Below, in pieces: positions 35,643-45,069 of a stretch of DNA of 64,000 nucleotides. Location: assembly GCA_937887565.1 (NCBI GenBank), contig CALABS010000012.1, positions 1 to 64,000 of the forward strand. The letters are read 5' to 3'. The stretch comes from an uncultured Rhodospirillaceae bacterium (GTDB lineage: Bacteria > Pseudomonadota > Alphaproteobacteria > Rhodospirillales > Magnetospirillaceae). Below the pieces are notes generated by a model. The model worked only from the letters and a program-made list of their open reading frames with translations. It made no database searches and was not told the origin of the DNA. The position numbers were made by a program, and so were the translations under genes. How positions within the stretch are numbered: the first letter of the stretch is position 1; each line of letters opens with the position of its first letter.

Positions 35643-35863
35643 AACAGAGCCGCGCCATGTCTCTCGTCGAGTCCCTTGCCAATGTCGCCGTTGGCTACGG
35701 CGTGGCGGTGGTGACCCAGATCCTGATCTTTCCGATCTTCGGTCTGCACACCACGCTGGCGCAGAACCTTATGATGGGTGCCATCTTCACGGTGGTCAGC
35801 ATTGGGCGTTCCTACGCGCTGCGACGGCTGTTCGAGGAGATCCGGTTGCGTCATGCCAGATGA
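35639..35863 (+). CDS. small membrane protein (DUF7220-like)
   Basis: 74 residues with two hydrophobic segments, VAVGYGVAVVTQILIFPIFG and LAQNLMMGAIFTVVSIGRSY, and a basic tail. This size and pattern fit small phage membrane proteins of unknown function (DUF7220-like). Its ATG overlaps the stop of the alternate frame above. Confidence 0.65.
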   Translation: MKQSRAMSLVESLANVAVGYGVAVVTQILIFPIFGLHTTLAQNLMMGAIFTVVSIGRSYALRRLFEEIRLRHAR

Positions 35864-35865
35864 AA

Positions 35866-35890
35866 ACCGCCGCCCGGATCGGGCGGCGGT
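35866..35890. terminator. convergent terminator
   Basis: A perfect 11-bp stem, ACCGCCGCCCG-GAT-CGGGCGGCGGT, between two convergent genes. Read leftward it is followed by TTTT, so it best ends the leftward DUF3489 transcript, and it may slow rightward transcription too. Confidence 0.7.
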
Positions 35891-35915
35891 ATCGAGTTTG
35901 GAAGATGTATCGCCT

Positions 35916-36461
35916 TCAAGCCGGCGGGAGGCTGTACACCCGCCCGCGGTCATCAATCTTCTCGGAGGCCACTTCGAGACCGAGCTTTTTCTTGAGAGCG
36001 CCCGCCATCGCGCCGCGCACCGTGTGCGGCTGCCAGCCGGTGGCCGCGACAATCTCTGCGATGGTCGCCCCTCCCGGCGCGCGGAGCATGGCGATCAGCG
36101 CGGCCTGCTTGGTGCCCTCGCGCGGCGTGCGCGTCGTGGGCACAGCCCTCTGCTGAGTGGGGGTGTCCGGCGCGTCCTCAGGCGCGGTGTTCGCATCCTT
36201 GGGCTCGATGCCAATGGCGGCGAGACCTGCGTCGGTCGCCACCAGCGTGGTGCCGTGACCGTCCCCGGTCTCGCGCCAGACAAGCTCGCCCTTGCGGACG
36301 TCGGCATCGACTTCCTCGATGAAGCCTTTGGCGATCATCGTCTCCACCACCTTGGTGGCAGCGCCTCCGCGCAGGGAACCGGGAAGCGGCAGGACATTGT
36401 AGCTGTCGCGCTGAGCGGCGGCGCTGAGAATTACGGCTTGCGTGTCGGTGAGTTTGGTCAT
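35916..36461 (-). CDS. DUF3489 domain protein
   Basis: 181 residues, opposite to the late genes. The N-terminal part is a winged-helix-like domain (KLTDTQAVILSAAAQRDSYN, ATKVVETMIAKGFIEEV), then an acidic, proline-rich linker and a C-terminal DUF3489 HTH (GTKQAALIAMLRAPGGATIA, GWQPHTVRGAMAGALKKKLG). It looks like a DNA-binding regulator carried by many alphaproteobacterial prophages. Its promoter faces the terminase block. Confidence 0.8.
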   Translation of the reverse strand: MTKLTDTQAVILSAAAQRDSYNVLPLPGSLRGGAATKVVETMIAKGFIEEVDADVRKGELVWRETGDGHGTTLVATDAGLAAIGIEPKDANTAPEDAPDTPTQQRAVPTTRTPREGTKQAALIAMLRAPGGATIAEIVAATGWQPHTVRGAMAGALKKKLGLEVASEKIDDRGRVYSLPPA

Positions 36462-36559
36462 GGGGTCGTCTCCTTGGATTGAACCGCGACCGTCGCGGCC
36501 CTTCTACGACCCCAAGCCGCGCGGCACGGCGCGGCCGGAGTTCGGGCAGGTGCAGGATT

Positions 36560-36784
36560 TCACCCGGCGTGCTCGCCCTCGCGGAATGCCATGTCGGTGA
36601 TCTCGCGCAGCTTGTCGCGGTAGTGGCTCAGGGAGCCGACATGGCCCCAGTTGATCTCGTCGGGATTGGTTTCGAAGTGGTCGTCGCTGAGCGCCTTGAG
36701 GCGTTCCAGCATGCTGTCGATCTCCAGCTTGGCGGCGATGAAGGCGTCGAGTGCCTTCGAGTTGTCGGTGGCGCGTCGGGTCAT
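36560..36784 (-). CDS. small helical protein, function unknown (74 aa)
   Basis: 74 residues, mostly helix (SKALDAFIAAKLEIDSMLER, LSHYRDKLREITDMAF), acidic, no membrane segment. It lies upstream of the DUF3489 gene in the same direction, with about a 100-base gap. The family is not recognised. Confidence 0.55.
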   Translation of the reverse strand: MTRRATDNSKALDAFIAAKLEIDSMLERLKALSDDHFETNPDEINWGHVGSLSHYRDKLREITDMAFREGEHAG

Positions 36785-36898
36785 CTCTGTGGCTCCTCGT
36801 GGCGAGTTGCAGCGTGGTCTTGAAAGCCACGTTCGCTCTGTCCGAACCGCTTATCAACTCGATAAGCACCTGAATCTGAACAATAATCGGAGAACGCC

Positions 36899-37459
36899 AT
36901 GCAGGGGCTGAGCGAGCGCCAATACGCCGCGCGCGTCGGTCTCTCGCGGGGCGCGATCCAGAAGGCGAAGGCGGCGGGACGGCTGGTCCTCCATGAGGAT
37001 GGCAGCATCGACGCAGAGGCGAGCGATGCACGCCGGGCGGCGATGACGGACCCGTCGAAGTCCCGGCGCACCACGGCATCCAAGCTCAAGCCGGTCCCCG
37101 ACGCGGCCGTGTCCGCCGTTGGCGACACTCTGCGGGAACAAGGGCTTGCCGCGCCACCCGTCGGCAGCGGCACGACCTTCCTGCAGGCCAAGACCGCGAA
37201 TGAGGTGCTGAAGGCCCAGGAGCGGCGCATCCGGCTTCAGAAGCTCAAGGGAGAACTCGTCGACCGCGCCCGGGCGGTTGCGGTCGTGTTCCGGCTGGCA
37301 CGCGAGGAGCGCGATGCCTGGGTGAACTGGCCGGCGCGCGCGGCGGCGCTGATGGCGGCCGAACTCGGCGTCGAGGCGGCCGCCATGCAGAAGGCCTTGG
37401 AGAAACATGTACGCGCCCACCTCGACGAACTCGCCGAGGTCCGGCCCGAATTCCGGTGA
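36899..37459 (+). CDS. terminase small subunit-like DNA-packaging protein
   Basis: 186 residues. The N-terminus (LSERQYAARVGLSRGAIQKA) is a Nu1-type winged HTH that would bind the packaging site. A basic linker follows, then a helical C-terminal region (LKAQERRIRLQKLKGELVDR, VVFRLAREERDAWVNW) for oligomerisation and large-subunit contact. It directly precedes and overlaps the GpA-type large subunit by 53 bases. Confidence 0.8.
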   Translation: MQGLSERQYAARVGLSRGAIQKAKAAGRLVLHEDGSIDAEASDARRAAMTDPSKSRRTTASKLKPVPDAAVSAVGDTLREQGLAAPPVGSGTTFLQAKTANEVLKAQERRIRLQKLKGELVDRARAVAVVFRLAREERDAWVNWPARAAALMAAELGVEAAAMQKALEKHVRAHLDELAEVRPEFR

Positions 37460-39410
37460 TGAAGATGGCCTGAGGGATTTCGAAGGCGCTGCTGAGATCC
37501 TGCGCGCCTGGGGCAACGGGATCCGACCGGATCCCGACCTCACCGTCTCGGAATGGGCGGACCGGCACCGGATGTTGGCGTCCCGCGCTTCGGCCGAACC
37601 GGGGCGCTACCGCACAATGCGAACGCCCTACATGCGGGAGATCATGGACCGGCTCTCGCCCGGCGACCCGACACAGCGGATCGTGTTCATGAAGGCCGCG
37701 CAGGTCGGTGCGACGGAAGCCGGCAACAATTGGATCGGCTTCGCGATCCACCAGGCGCCGGGCCCCATGCTTGCAGTCCAGCCGACGGTGGAACTGGCCA
37801 AGCGCAATTCGCGGCAGCGGATCGACCCGCTGATCGACGAGAGCCCCGACCTGCGGGAGCGAGTCAAACCGGCCCGATCCCGCGACGCCGGGAACACGAT
37901 GCTGTCGAAGGAATTCGCGGGCGGCATCCTGATCATGACCGGCGCGAATTCTGCGGTCGGCCTGCGCTCGACCCCCGCGCGCTACATCTTCCTCGATGAG
38001 GTCGATGCCTATCCGGCCTCAGCCGACGAGGAAGGCGATCCAGTGACCCTGGCCGAGGCGCGGTCGCTGACCTTCGCCCACCGGCGTAAGGTGCTGCTGG
38101 TCTCGACGCCCACCATCCGGGGGCTCAGCCGCATCGAGCGCGAGTTCGAGGCGTCCGACCAGCGGCGCTATTTCGTGCCGTGTCCGCTTTGTGGGGCGAT
38201 GCAGTGGCTGAAGTTCGAGCGGCTGCGCTGGCAGAAGGGCAAGCCGGAGACTGCAGAATATATCTGCGAAGGCTGCGACAGAGCCGTCGCGGAGCACCAC
38301 AAGACCGCGATGCTGGAGCGCGGCGAATGGCGGGCGACCGCCACGGCCGCTGATCCCACCACCGTCGGCTACCACCTCTCGGCGCTCTACTCGCCGGTCG
38401 GCTGGCTCAGCTGGCCCCGGATCGCGCGAAGCTGGGAGGCGGCTCAAGGCTCCGACGAGGCGATCAAGGCGTTCCGCAACACCATCCTTGGCGAGACATG
38501 GGTTGAGACCGGCGAAGCGCCGGACTGGCAGCGACTCTACGACCGCCGAGAGGCGTGGCGGCCAGGCACGGTGCCAGCGGGCGGGCTGTTCCTGACGGCG
38601 GGCGCGGATGTCCAGAAGGACCGCATCGAGGTCGATGTCTGGGCCTGGGGCCGAGGGCTTGAGAGCTGGCTCGTCGATCACGTCGTGATCGAGGGCGGGC
38701 CGGATCGGCATGATGCTTGGGACCAGTTGACGGCACTCCTCGACCGGTCGTGGCCGCATGAAAACGGAGCGCACCTTCGGATCGCGCGGCTCGCCATCGA
38801 CACGGGCTACGAAGCCCCGGCCGTCTATGCCTGGTCGCGCAAGGTCGGCTTTGCACAGGTCGCGCCAGTCAAGGGGCTCGAAGGCTTCAATCGCTCCAGC
38901 CCGGTCTCCGGCCCCACATTCGTGGATGCAACCGAGGGCGGGAAGCGCCTGCGTCGCGGCGCCCGGCTCTGGACGGTGGCCGTCTCGACCTTCAAGGCCG
39001 AAACCTACCGCTTCCTGCGGCTGGAGCGCCCGACGGCCGAGGAACGTGACGAGGGCGCGGCGTTCCCGCCGGGCACGGTCCACCTGCCGACATGGGTCGA
39101 GAGCGAGTGGCTGAAGCAGGTCGTGGCTGAGCAGCTTGTGACGGTGCGCACGAAGCGTGGCTTCGCGAAGCTCGAATGGCAGAAGCTGCGTGAGCGCAAC
39201 GAGGCACTCGATTGCCGGGTCTACGCCCGCGCGGCCGCCTGGATCGCGGGCGCCGACCGCTGGCCCGAAGAGAAATGGCGCGACCTCGAGGACCAGCTCG
39301 GGGCGACGCCCACCGACAGCGATCCCGCCGGGCAGATCCACCGGCCGGGACAGGCACCCCAAGGCAAGCGCCGTTCCGACTGGATCGGGCGGCGGGAAGG
39401 ATGGTTCTGA
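37407..39410 (+). CDS. phage terminase large subunit (GpA family)
   Basis: 667 residues. The N-terminal ATPase has FMKAAQVGATEAGNNWIG as Walker A-like region and IFLDEVDAYP as Walker B. A zinc-like CPLCG and CEGCD pair sits at about residues 260-290. The nuclease half follows (LTAGADVQKDRIEVDVWAWG, IARLAIDTGYEAPAVYAW). This is the lambda GpA type, which cuts concatemers and drives DNA into proheads. The start overlaps the small subunit gene. Confidence 0.93.
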   Translation: MYAPTSTNSPRSGPNSGDEDGLRDFEGAAEILRAWGNGIRPDPDLTVSEWADRHRMLASRASAEPGRYRTMRTPYMREIMDRLSPGDPTQRIVFMKAAQVGATEAGNNWIGFAIHQAPGPMLAVQPTVELAKRNSRQRIDPLIDESPDLRERVKPARSRDAGNTMLSKEFAGGILIMTGANSAVGLRSTPARYIFLDEVDAYPASADEEGDPVTLAEARSLTFAHRRKVLLVSTPTIRGLSRIEREFEASDQRRYFVPCPLCGAMQWLKFERLRWQKGKPETAEYICEGCDRAVAEHHKTAMLERGEWRATATAADPTTVGYHLSALYSPVGWLSWPRIARSWEAAQGSDEAIKAFRNTILGETWVETGEAPDWQRLYDRREAWRPGTVPAGGLFLTAGADVQKDRIEVDVWAWGRGLESWLVDHVVIEGGPDRHDAWDQLTALLDRSWPHENGAHLRIARLAIDTGYEAPAVYAWSRKVGFAQVAPVKGLEGFNRSSPVSGPTFVDATEGGKRLRRGARLWTVAVSTFKAETYRFLRLERPTAEERDEGAAFPPGTVHLPTWVESEWLKQVVAEQLVTVRTKRGFAKLEWQKLRERNEALDCRVYARAAAWIAGADRWPEEKWRDLEDQLGATPTDSDPAGQIHRPGQAPQGKRRSDWIGRREGWF

Positions 39411-39411
39411 A

Positions 39412-39621
39412 ATGACCGACTGGACCGAAGCCGAGCTCTCGGCATTGCGCCGGGCCTATGCCAGCGGCACGACCCGCGTCAGCTATGACGGCAAGTCCGT
39501 GGACTACGGCTCGGCGGAGGATCTGCTCGCCCGCATCCGCACCATCGAACGCGCGATTGCGAGTGTGGGGCGGCCGCTTCCGATCGCCGGACTCGCGGGC
39601 TTCTCGCGCGGGGATCGCTGA
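39412..39621 (+). CDS. gpW-like head-tail joining protein
   Basis: 69 residues: two helices around a short hairpin, WTEAELSALRRAYASGTTRV, then VDYGSAEDLLARIRTIERAI. This is the gpW pattern between terminase and portal in lambda-like phages. It needs to sit on the portal to allow tail attachment. It overlaps the portal start by one base. Confidence 0.85.
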   Translation: MTDWTEAELSALRRAYASGTTRVSYDGKSVDYGSAEDLLARIRTIERAIASVGRPLPIAGLAGFSRGDR

Positions 39622-41177
39622 TGACGGTGAACTGGTTCGACCGCGCCATCGCTTCGGTCGCCCCTCGGGCCGCCGCGCGGCGTGTCCTGGCGCGACAGGC
39701 CTTCGAGACGCTCGCGCGCGGCTACGAGGGCGCCGCGCGAGGACGCCGCACGGAGGGCTGGCGTGCCCCGGGATCCTCGGCTGACACCGAGATCGGCGTG
39801 GCCGGGGCGCTCTTGCGCGACCGGATGCGCGATCTCGTCCGCAACAACCCGCACGCGGCCAAGGCCGTGGCGGTGCTGGTGAACAACATCGTTGGCGCGG
39901 GCATCATGCCGCGTGCCGCCAGCGGGGACGAGGCGCTGGACCGCCGCGTCGACGATCTGTTCGAACGATGGGCCGAGGCCTGTGACGCCGACGGCCAGCT
40001 CGACTTCTACGGGCTTCAGACGCTGATCTGCCGTGAGATGGTCGAGGCCGGCGAGGTGCTGGTGCGCCGTCGCCTGCGCCGCGCTGCGGACGGCCTTGCC
40101 GTGCCGCTGCAATTGCAGGTGCTGGAGGCCGACTTCCTCGACGCCACCAAATCCGGTGTGCTTGGCGCCGGACGGCTGCTGCAGGGGATCGAGTTCGATC
40201 CGCTCGGCAAGCGCAGGGCCTACTGGCTCCACGCCGAGCATCCCGGCGACGCCTTCAGCGCATTGCAGAACGGCCTGCAGAGCCGGCCGGTCCCGGCGAA
40301 CGAAATCGCCCATGTCTACGAGAAGCAGCGCACGCAGGCGCGCGGCGTTCCCTGGGGTGCGCCGGTCATCCGCGCCCTTCGTGATCTCGACGATTACGAG
40401 GTGGCCGAGATCGTGCGCAAGAAGACCGAGGCTTGCGTCACCGCCATCGTCTTCGGCGACGACGAGGCGCAGCAGGGCATCGCTCCGGCGGTGGTCGACG
40501 CCGATGGTAACCGGGTCGAGCAGTTCGAACCAGGACTCATCGCCTATGCCCGCGGCGGCAAGGACATCCGCTTCAACCAGCCCTCGGCCACCGGCGGTTA
40601 CGGCGAGTACAAGCGCGCAAGCTTGCATACGATTTCGGCCGGGTTCCGGGTGCCCTACGAGCTACTCACCGGCGATCTCAGCCAGGTGAACTACTCCTCC
40701 ATCCGGGCGGGGCTCGTCGAGTTCCGCCGGATGATCGACGCTGTCCAGTGGCAGCTCTTCATTCCGATGCTCTGCACCCCGGTCTGGCGCTGGTTCACCG
40801 AAGCGGCATGGGCCGCGGGGCAGATCCCGTCGCCGACCGTGCCGGTCGAATGGTCGCCGCCGAAGTTCGAGGCGGTCGACCCGCAGAAGGACGCGATGGC
40901 GAACCTGCTGTCGATCCGCTCCGGCACCATGACGCTGGCCGAGGTGATCGCGCGGCAGGGCCGGAACCCCGACGCGGTGCTGGCCGAGATCGCGGCGACC
41001 AACGCCAAGCTCGACGCGCTGGGGCTGGTGCTCGACAGCGACCCGCGTCGCGTCACCAAGACCGGCAGCGCACAGACCGGCGATCCGGCGAACGATCCGG
41101 CCGCCGACGAACCGGACGCCGACGATCCCTCCGCCGACGCGGGCAATGACCCGGCGCAGGCCGACCAACAGGACTGA
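39621..41177 (+). CDS. phage portal protein (lambda family)
   Basis: 518 residues. The typical N-terminal region (LLRDRMRDLVRNNPHAAKAV, LVNNIVGAGIMPR) and the central part (GEVLVRRRLRR, LQVLEADFLD, VPYELLTGDLSQVNYSS) are intact. The last 60 residues are a disordered Asp/Ala/Pro-rich tail. Twelve copies should form the vertex channel for DNA entry and exit. Confidence 0.93.
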   Translation: MTVNWFDRAIASVAPRAAARRVLARQAFETLARGYEGAARGRRTEGWRAPGSSADTEIGVAGALLRDRMRDLVRNNPHAAKAVAVLVNNIVGAGIMPRAASGDEALDRRVDDLFERWAEACDADGQLDFYGLQTLICREMVEAGEVLVRRRLRRAADGLAVPLQLQVLEADFLDATKSGVLGAGRLLQGIEFDPLGKRRAYWLHAEHPGDAFSALQNGLQSRPVPANEIAHVYEKQRTQARGVPWGAPVIRALRDLDDYEVAEIVRKKTEACVTAIVFGDDEAQQGIAPAVVDADGNRVEQFEPGLIAYARGGKDIRFNQPSATGGYGEYKRASLHTISAGFRVPYELLTGDLSQVNYSSIRAGLVEFRRMIDAVQWQLFIPMLCTPVWRWFTEAAWAAGQIPSPTVPVEWSPPKFEAVDPQKDAMANLLSIRSGTMTLAEVIARQGRNPDAVLAEIAATNAKLDALGLVLDSDPRRVTKTGSAQTGDPANDPAADEPDADDPSADAGNDPAQADQQD

Positions 41178-41182
41178 CCTTC

Positions 41183-43222
41183 ATGGACACGATGATCGAA
41201 CTGCCGGCCATGCGCCGGTCGGCGGAGCTTGCGCCGAACACGGCCGATGCCGACACCCGCACTGTCGAGGTGGTCTGGTCGGCCGGGGCGCGCGTCCGCC
41301 GCGCGACCTTCTTCGGCGAGCCCTATGACGAGGAACTGAGCCTCGATCCGGCCCATGTGCGCCTCGATCGGCTGAACGCGGGCGCGCCGTTCCTGAAGGT
41401 GCATGAGATCGACACGCTCGACGCCGTCATCGGCTCGGTGGTGCCCGGCTCGGCGCGGATCGAGAACGGCCGCGGCATCGCGCAGGTCCGCATTAGCGAG
41501 CGCGCCGATGTCGAGCCGATCTGGCGCGACATCCAGGCTGGGCACATCCGCGCGGTCTCCATCGGCTACCAGGTCCATCGCTTCGACATTTCCAAGCCCG
41601 ACGGCGGCCGAGAACTATGGCGGGCGGTGGACTGGACCCCCTTCGAGATTTCAGCGGTCCCGGTCGGGGCTGACCCCGCTGCGGGCTTCCGCAGCCAGAG
41701 CCCTCTTGAAACCTGCGTCCTTCACCGCCGGGACGCGCCCCCTAACCCGCAAGCAGCATCCCCGATGACGGAGAACACCCAGACCCCGGCCCCGACTGAC
41801 GAGGTCGTGGCCGACCCGACGAGCGAAACGGCAGCGACAGAGGAGACCACCATGACCGACACGCCCCCGAGCGCGGCCGACACGCAGACCCGCGCGCGTC
41901 CGAAGACCGCCAAGCCCGATACCCCGGATCCCGATGCCGCAGCGAACCGCGCCCGCGAAGCCGAACGTGAGCGTGTCTCGACCATCTACGATCTGGCTGG
42001 TCGCCTGAACCTCGAGCGCGGCTTCGCCGAGGATCTGGTCAAGCGCGGCACTGGTCTCGACGAAGCGCGTCGCCTGATCCTCGATCAGGTCGCAGCGAAG
42101 TCGGATGAGACGCGGACCTTCGGCCAAGTCTCCGTCCCGCTCGGCGGCCGGGATGAGCGCATCACCCGCCGCGATGCCGTGGCCAATGCGCTGCTGCACC
42201 GGTACAGCCCGACGCTGTTCCCGCTTGAGGACGCTGCGCGTCAGTATCGCGGCATGACGCTACTGGAACTCGCCCGCGAAAGCCTCGGCAATGCCGGGGT
42301 GAATACGCGGGGGCTCTCGCGTGACGAGGTGGCGACGCGCGCGCTGCATTCGACCTCGGACTTCCCCGAAATCCTCGCGGCCGTCACCAACAAGACCCTG
42401 CGCCAGGCCTACGATGCCTATCCGCGGACCTTCGCGCTCTTCTGCCGCCAAGTGCTGGCGACCGACTTCAAGGCGATGCACCGGGTGCAGCTCGGCGAGG
42501 CACCGCAGCTGCTGGAGGTTGGCGAGAGCGGCGAGTTCAAGCGCGGAACGCTCGGCGAGAGCAAGGAAAGCTACCGCGTGAAGACCTACGGCCGGGTCGT
42601 CGCCATCACCCGGCAGGTGCTGATCAACGACGATCTGGACGCCTTCACCCGGATCCCGGCGATGTACGGCAACTCCATCGCCCAGCTGGAGTCGGACGTG
42701 GTCTGGGGCATCATCACCTCGAACCCGGCCATGGCCGATGGCAATGCGCTGTTCCACACCACCCACAAGAACCTCGCGGGCTCCGGCGCGGCGCTCGACG
42801 TCACCAGCGTGGGTGCAGCCCGCGCCGCCATGGCCAAGCAGACGGGTCTCGACAAGAAGACGGTGCTCAACATCCGCCCCGCCTTCCTGATCGTGCCGGC
42901 ATCTCTGGAGCTGAAGGCCGAGCAGCTGGTCGCGCAGAACCTCGTGCCCGCGTCGAGCGGCAACGTGGTGCCGCAGTCGATCCGCACGCTTAGCCCCATC
43001 GCCGAGCCGCGTCTCGATGCAGCCAGCGAAACCGCCTGGTATCTGGCCGCCAGCCCGAACCAGATCGACACGATCGAGTACGCCTATCTCGAAGGCCAAC
43101 AGGGCGCCTACATCGAGACGCGCAATGGCTTCGATGTCGACGGGGTCGAGATCAAGTGCCGCCTCGACTTCGGCGCCAAGGCCATCGACTGGCGCGGCCT
43201 CTACAAGAACCCGGGCGCGTAA
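41183..43222 (+). CDS. fused prohead protease and major capsid protein
   Basis: 679 residues. Residues about 1-180 are an HK97-type prohead protease (VEVVWSAGARVRRATFFGEP, GAPFLKVHE with the catalytic His, GHIRAVSIGYQVH with the Ser). A linker of about 80 residues rich in Thr, Pro and Asp follows. From about residue 265 comes the capsid part (LAGRLNLERGFAEDLVKRGT, HSTSDFPEILAAVTNKTLRQ, NALFHTTHKNLAG). Self-cleavage should free the shell protein from the protease and scaffold-like linker. The fusion is known in this phage group. Confidence 0.9.
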   Translation: MDTMIELPAMRRSAELAPNTADADTRTVEVVWSAGARVRRATFFGEPYDEELSLDPAHVRLDRLNAGAPFLKVHEIDTLDAVIGSVVPGSARIENGRGIAQVRISERADVEPIWRDIQAGHIRAVSIGYQVHRFDISKPDGGRELWRAVDWTPFEISAVPVGADPAAGFRSQSPLETCVLHRRDAPPNPQAASPMTENTQTPAPTDEVVADPTSETAATEETTMTDTPPSAADTQTRARPKTAKPDTPDPDAAANRAREAERERVSTIYDLAGRLNLERGFAEDLVKRGTGLDEARRLILDQVAAKSDETRTFGQVSVPLGGRDERITRRDAVANALLHRYSPTLFPLEDAARQYRGMTLLELARESLGNAGVNTRGLSRDEVATRALHSTSDFPEILAAVTNKTLRQAYDAYPRTFALFCRQVLATDFKAMHRVQLGEAPQLLEVGESGEFKRGTLGESKESYRVKTYGRVVAITRQVLINDDLDAFTRIPAMYGNSIAQLESDVVWGIITSNPAMADGNALFHTTHKNLAGSGAALDVTSVGAARAAMAKQTGLDKKTVLNIRPAFLIVPASLELKAEQLVAQNLVPASSGNVVPQSIRTLSPIAEPRLDAASETAWYLAASPNQIDTIEYAYLEGQQGAYIETRNGFDVDGVEIKCRLDFGAKAIDWRGLYKNPGA

Positions 43223-43248
43223 CGCACCCATCCTGAATCCTGACATGC

Positions 43249-43270
43249 GGGCGGTCCTGACGGGCCGCCC
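43249..43270 (+). terminator. hairpin after the capsid gene, partial terminator
   Basis: A nine-pair stem (GGGCGGTCC with GGGCCGCCC, one wobble) and a TGAC loop, followed by TTCGTCTTT. The T-tract is broken, so it may allow read-through and set a high capsid-to-tail transcript ratio. Confidence 0.5.
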
Positions 43271-43296
43271 TTCGTCTTTCCAAGAGGATCAAGCCC

Positions 43297-43632
43297 ATGA
43301 AGAACTACGTCCAGCCCGGCAACACCATCACCCTGACCGCGCCCTATGCGGTCGTTTCCGGCGACGGCCTGCTCGTCGGCTCCATCTTTGGCGTGGCGGC
43401 GGGCAGCGCTGCCCTCGGCGAGACCGTCGAGGCGTCGCTCGTCGGCGTCTTCGAACTGAAGAAGGTCGCCTCGCAGGCGTGGGCCGCGGGCGACAAGGTC
43501 TACTGGGACAACACCAACAAAGAGGCGACGAAGACCGCCACCGCCAACACGCTAATCGGCGTTGCGACCGAAGCCGTCGCCGGTGGCGCCGGTGACGTCA
43601 TCGGGCGGGTTCGCCTGAATGGCAGCTTCTGA
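43297..43632 (+). CDS. DUF2190 family head decoration protein
   Basis: 111 residues. The pattern NTITLTAPYAVVSGDGLLVG, ASLVGVFELKKVASQAW and GAGDVIGRVRLNGSF is that of DUF2190, small all-beta proteins that stud or stabilise the capsid. It follows the capsid gene and the hairpin, and overlaps the next gene by one base. Confidence 0.88.
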   Translation: MKNYVQPGNTITLTAPYAVVSGDGLLVGSIFGVAAGSAALGETVEASLVGVFELKKVASQAWAAGDKVYWDNTNKEATKTATANTLIGVATEAVAGGAGDVIGRVRLNGSF

Positions 43633-43943
43633 TGTCGGCCATCGCCGCTGCGTTCCAGTCACTGTTTGCCGACCCGAACATGGCGCGGGACGCGACCTAC
43701 ACGCCAAAGGGCGGCAGCGCCGTCTCCGTCCGGGCCGTCGTGCGCCGGCCCGACCGTGTCTTCGAATTCGGAGAGACACGGTTGCATGCCGCTACAACGC
43801 TGCTCGACATTCGCATCGCCGATGCGCCCAGCCTCGCCGAAGGCGACGGGTTCCAGTTCGACGGCGTTTCCTATGTCGTCCAGGGAGAGCCGAGCCGCGA
43901 CGCGGAGCGACTGATCTGGACGGCGGAGCTCCGTGAGACATGA
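43632..43943 (+). CDS. head-tail joining protein
   Basis: 103 residues, strand-rich (AVSVRAVVRRPDRVFEFGET, DGFQFDGVSYVVQGEPSRD), with an N-terminal helix. Size and position between decoration and neck genes match gpFII-like attachment proteins. The stop overlaps the next start. Confidence 0.75.
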   Translation: MSAIAAAFQSLFADPNMARDATYTPKGGSAVSVRAVVRRPDRVFEFGETRLHAATTLLDIRIADAPSLAEGDGFQFDGVSYVVQGEPSRDAERLIWTAELRET

Positions 43944-44599
43944 GGTTCTCGGTCAGCACGATCGGCGACCTCGGCAAGCTGATGGCCGACGAGATCAAGG
44001 CCGCCGAGAAGGCCGTCACGGCCGGGATTTCACAGGCCACCGAAGGCCTGAAGACCGATCTTCGGACGCAGGTCACCTCGGCGGGGCTGGGTCCGAGACT
44101 GGCGCGCACCTGGCGCGGACAAGTCTACCCCAAGGGCGAAGACAGCATCCGGGCGGCGGGTCTCGTCTGGTCCAAGGCGCCAGGCATCATCCGCATCTAT
44201 GAGGAAGGCGCGACCATTCGCTCGAAGAACGGCTTCTTCCTCGCGATCCCGACGGCGGCCGCTGGCCGGTACGGGGATGGCGGCCGGAAGATCACGCCGG
44301 GTGGATGGGAGCGACGGACCGGGCAACGGCTGCGCTTCGTCTATCGACGCCGCGGTCCCTCTCTCCTCGTGGCCGACGGGATGCGTGCCCGGACAGGCAA
44401 GCGTGGTGGCTTCTCTCGCGCGAGCGCTTCCACACTCCGGACGGGCCGAGGACTGGTGACCGTGCCGATGTTCATCCTGGTTCCGCAGGTCACCCTCGCC
44501 AAGCGCCTCGAGGTGGCCGGCACCGCCGATCACTGGGTGAGCCGGCTACCCAGCCTGGTCGTGCGCAACTGGATTTCTGATGGGGACGGGAGCCGCTGA
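43940..44599 (+). CDS. DUF6441 family tail-completion-like protein
   Basis: 219 residues, basic. SVSTIGDLGKLMADEIKAAE starts a long helix, followed by TWRGQVYPKGEDS, VWSKAPGIIRIYEEGATIRS and the conserved FFLAIPT. The family stands where lambda gpZ stands, so a tail-completion role is likely. It overlaps both neighbours. Confidence 0.78.
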   Translation: MRFSVSTIGDLGKLMADEIKAAEKAVTAGISQATEGLKTDLRTQVTSAGLGPRLARTWRGQVYPKGEDSIRAAGLVWSKAPGIIRIYEEGATIRSKNGFFLAIPTAAAGRYGDGGRKITPGGWERRTGQRLRFVYRRRGPSLLVADGMRARTGKRGGFSRASASTLRTGRGLVTVPMFILVPQVTLAKRLEVAGTADHWVSRLPSLVVRNWISDGDGSR

Positions 44600-45030
44600 T
44601 GTCTCGACGTGAACAGATCCTCGCCGCGCTTTCGGTTGTTCTCGCGGGGCAGTTGGCGGTGCCGGTGCGGCGCAACGAGGTGCTGCCCGAGAAGGTGCCC
44701 GCCGCCGGTCTCGTCATCCTGCGCGATGGCGAGCCCGGCGAACCCGACATCACTCTCAATCCCCGCACCGAGTTCTACGCGCATCGGGTCGAGCTCGAAG
44801 TCTATGTGCCGCGAGATCCCAGCGGCGGCGGCGAAGCGGCGCTCGATCAGCTGCTTGGTGCGATCGGGGCTGCCCTGCGTGTCGATGAGACGCTCGGCGG
44901 CCTCGCCGAGAACCTGACGCCGTCAGCCCCGGAAACGGGTGCGCTCGCTCTCGAAGGAGCGCCGCCGATGCTGACCGCCCGGATCATCGTCACGATCGAA
45001 TACCTGGTGAGCGATCCGCTCACCGCCTGA
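44599..45030 (+). CDS. tail terminator-like protein
   Basis: 143 residues, mixed alpha/beta (REQILAALSVVLAGQLAVPV, FYAHRVELEVYVPRD, PPMLTARIIVTIEYLV). Position before the tail tube gene and this size fit gpU-like tail terminators. Confidence 0.68.
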   Translation: MSRREQILAALSVVLAGQLAVPVRRNEVLPEKVPAAGLVILRDGEPGEPDITLNPRTEFYAHRVELEVYVPRDPSGGGEAALDQLLGAIGAALRVDETLGGLAENLTPSAPETGALALEGAPPMLTARIIVTIEYLVSDPLTA

Positions 45031-45069
45031 CCCAACCACGACCCAATCACGACAAGACGGGAGTCAACC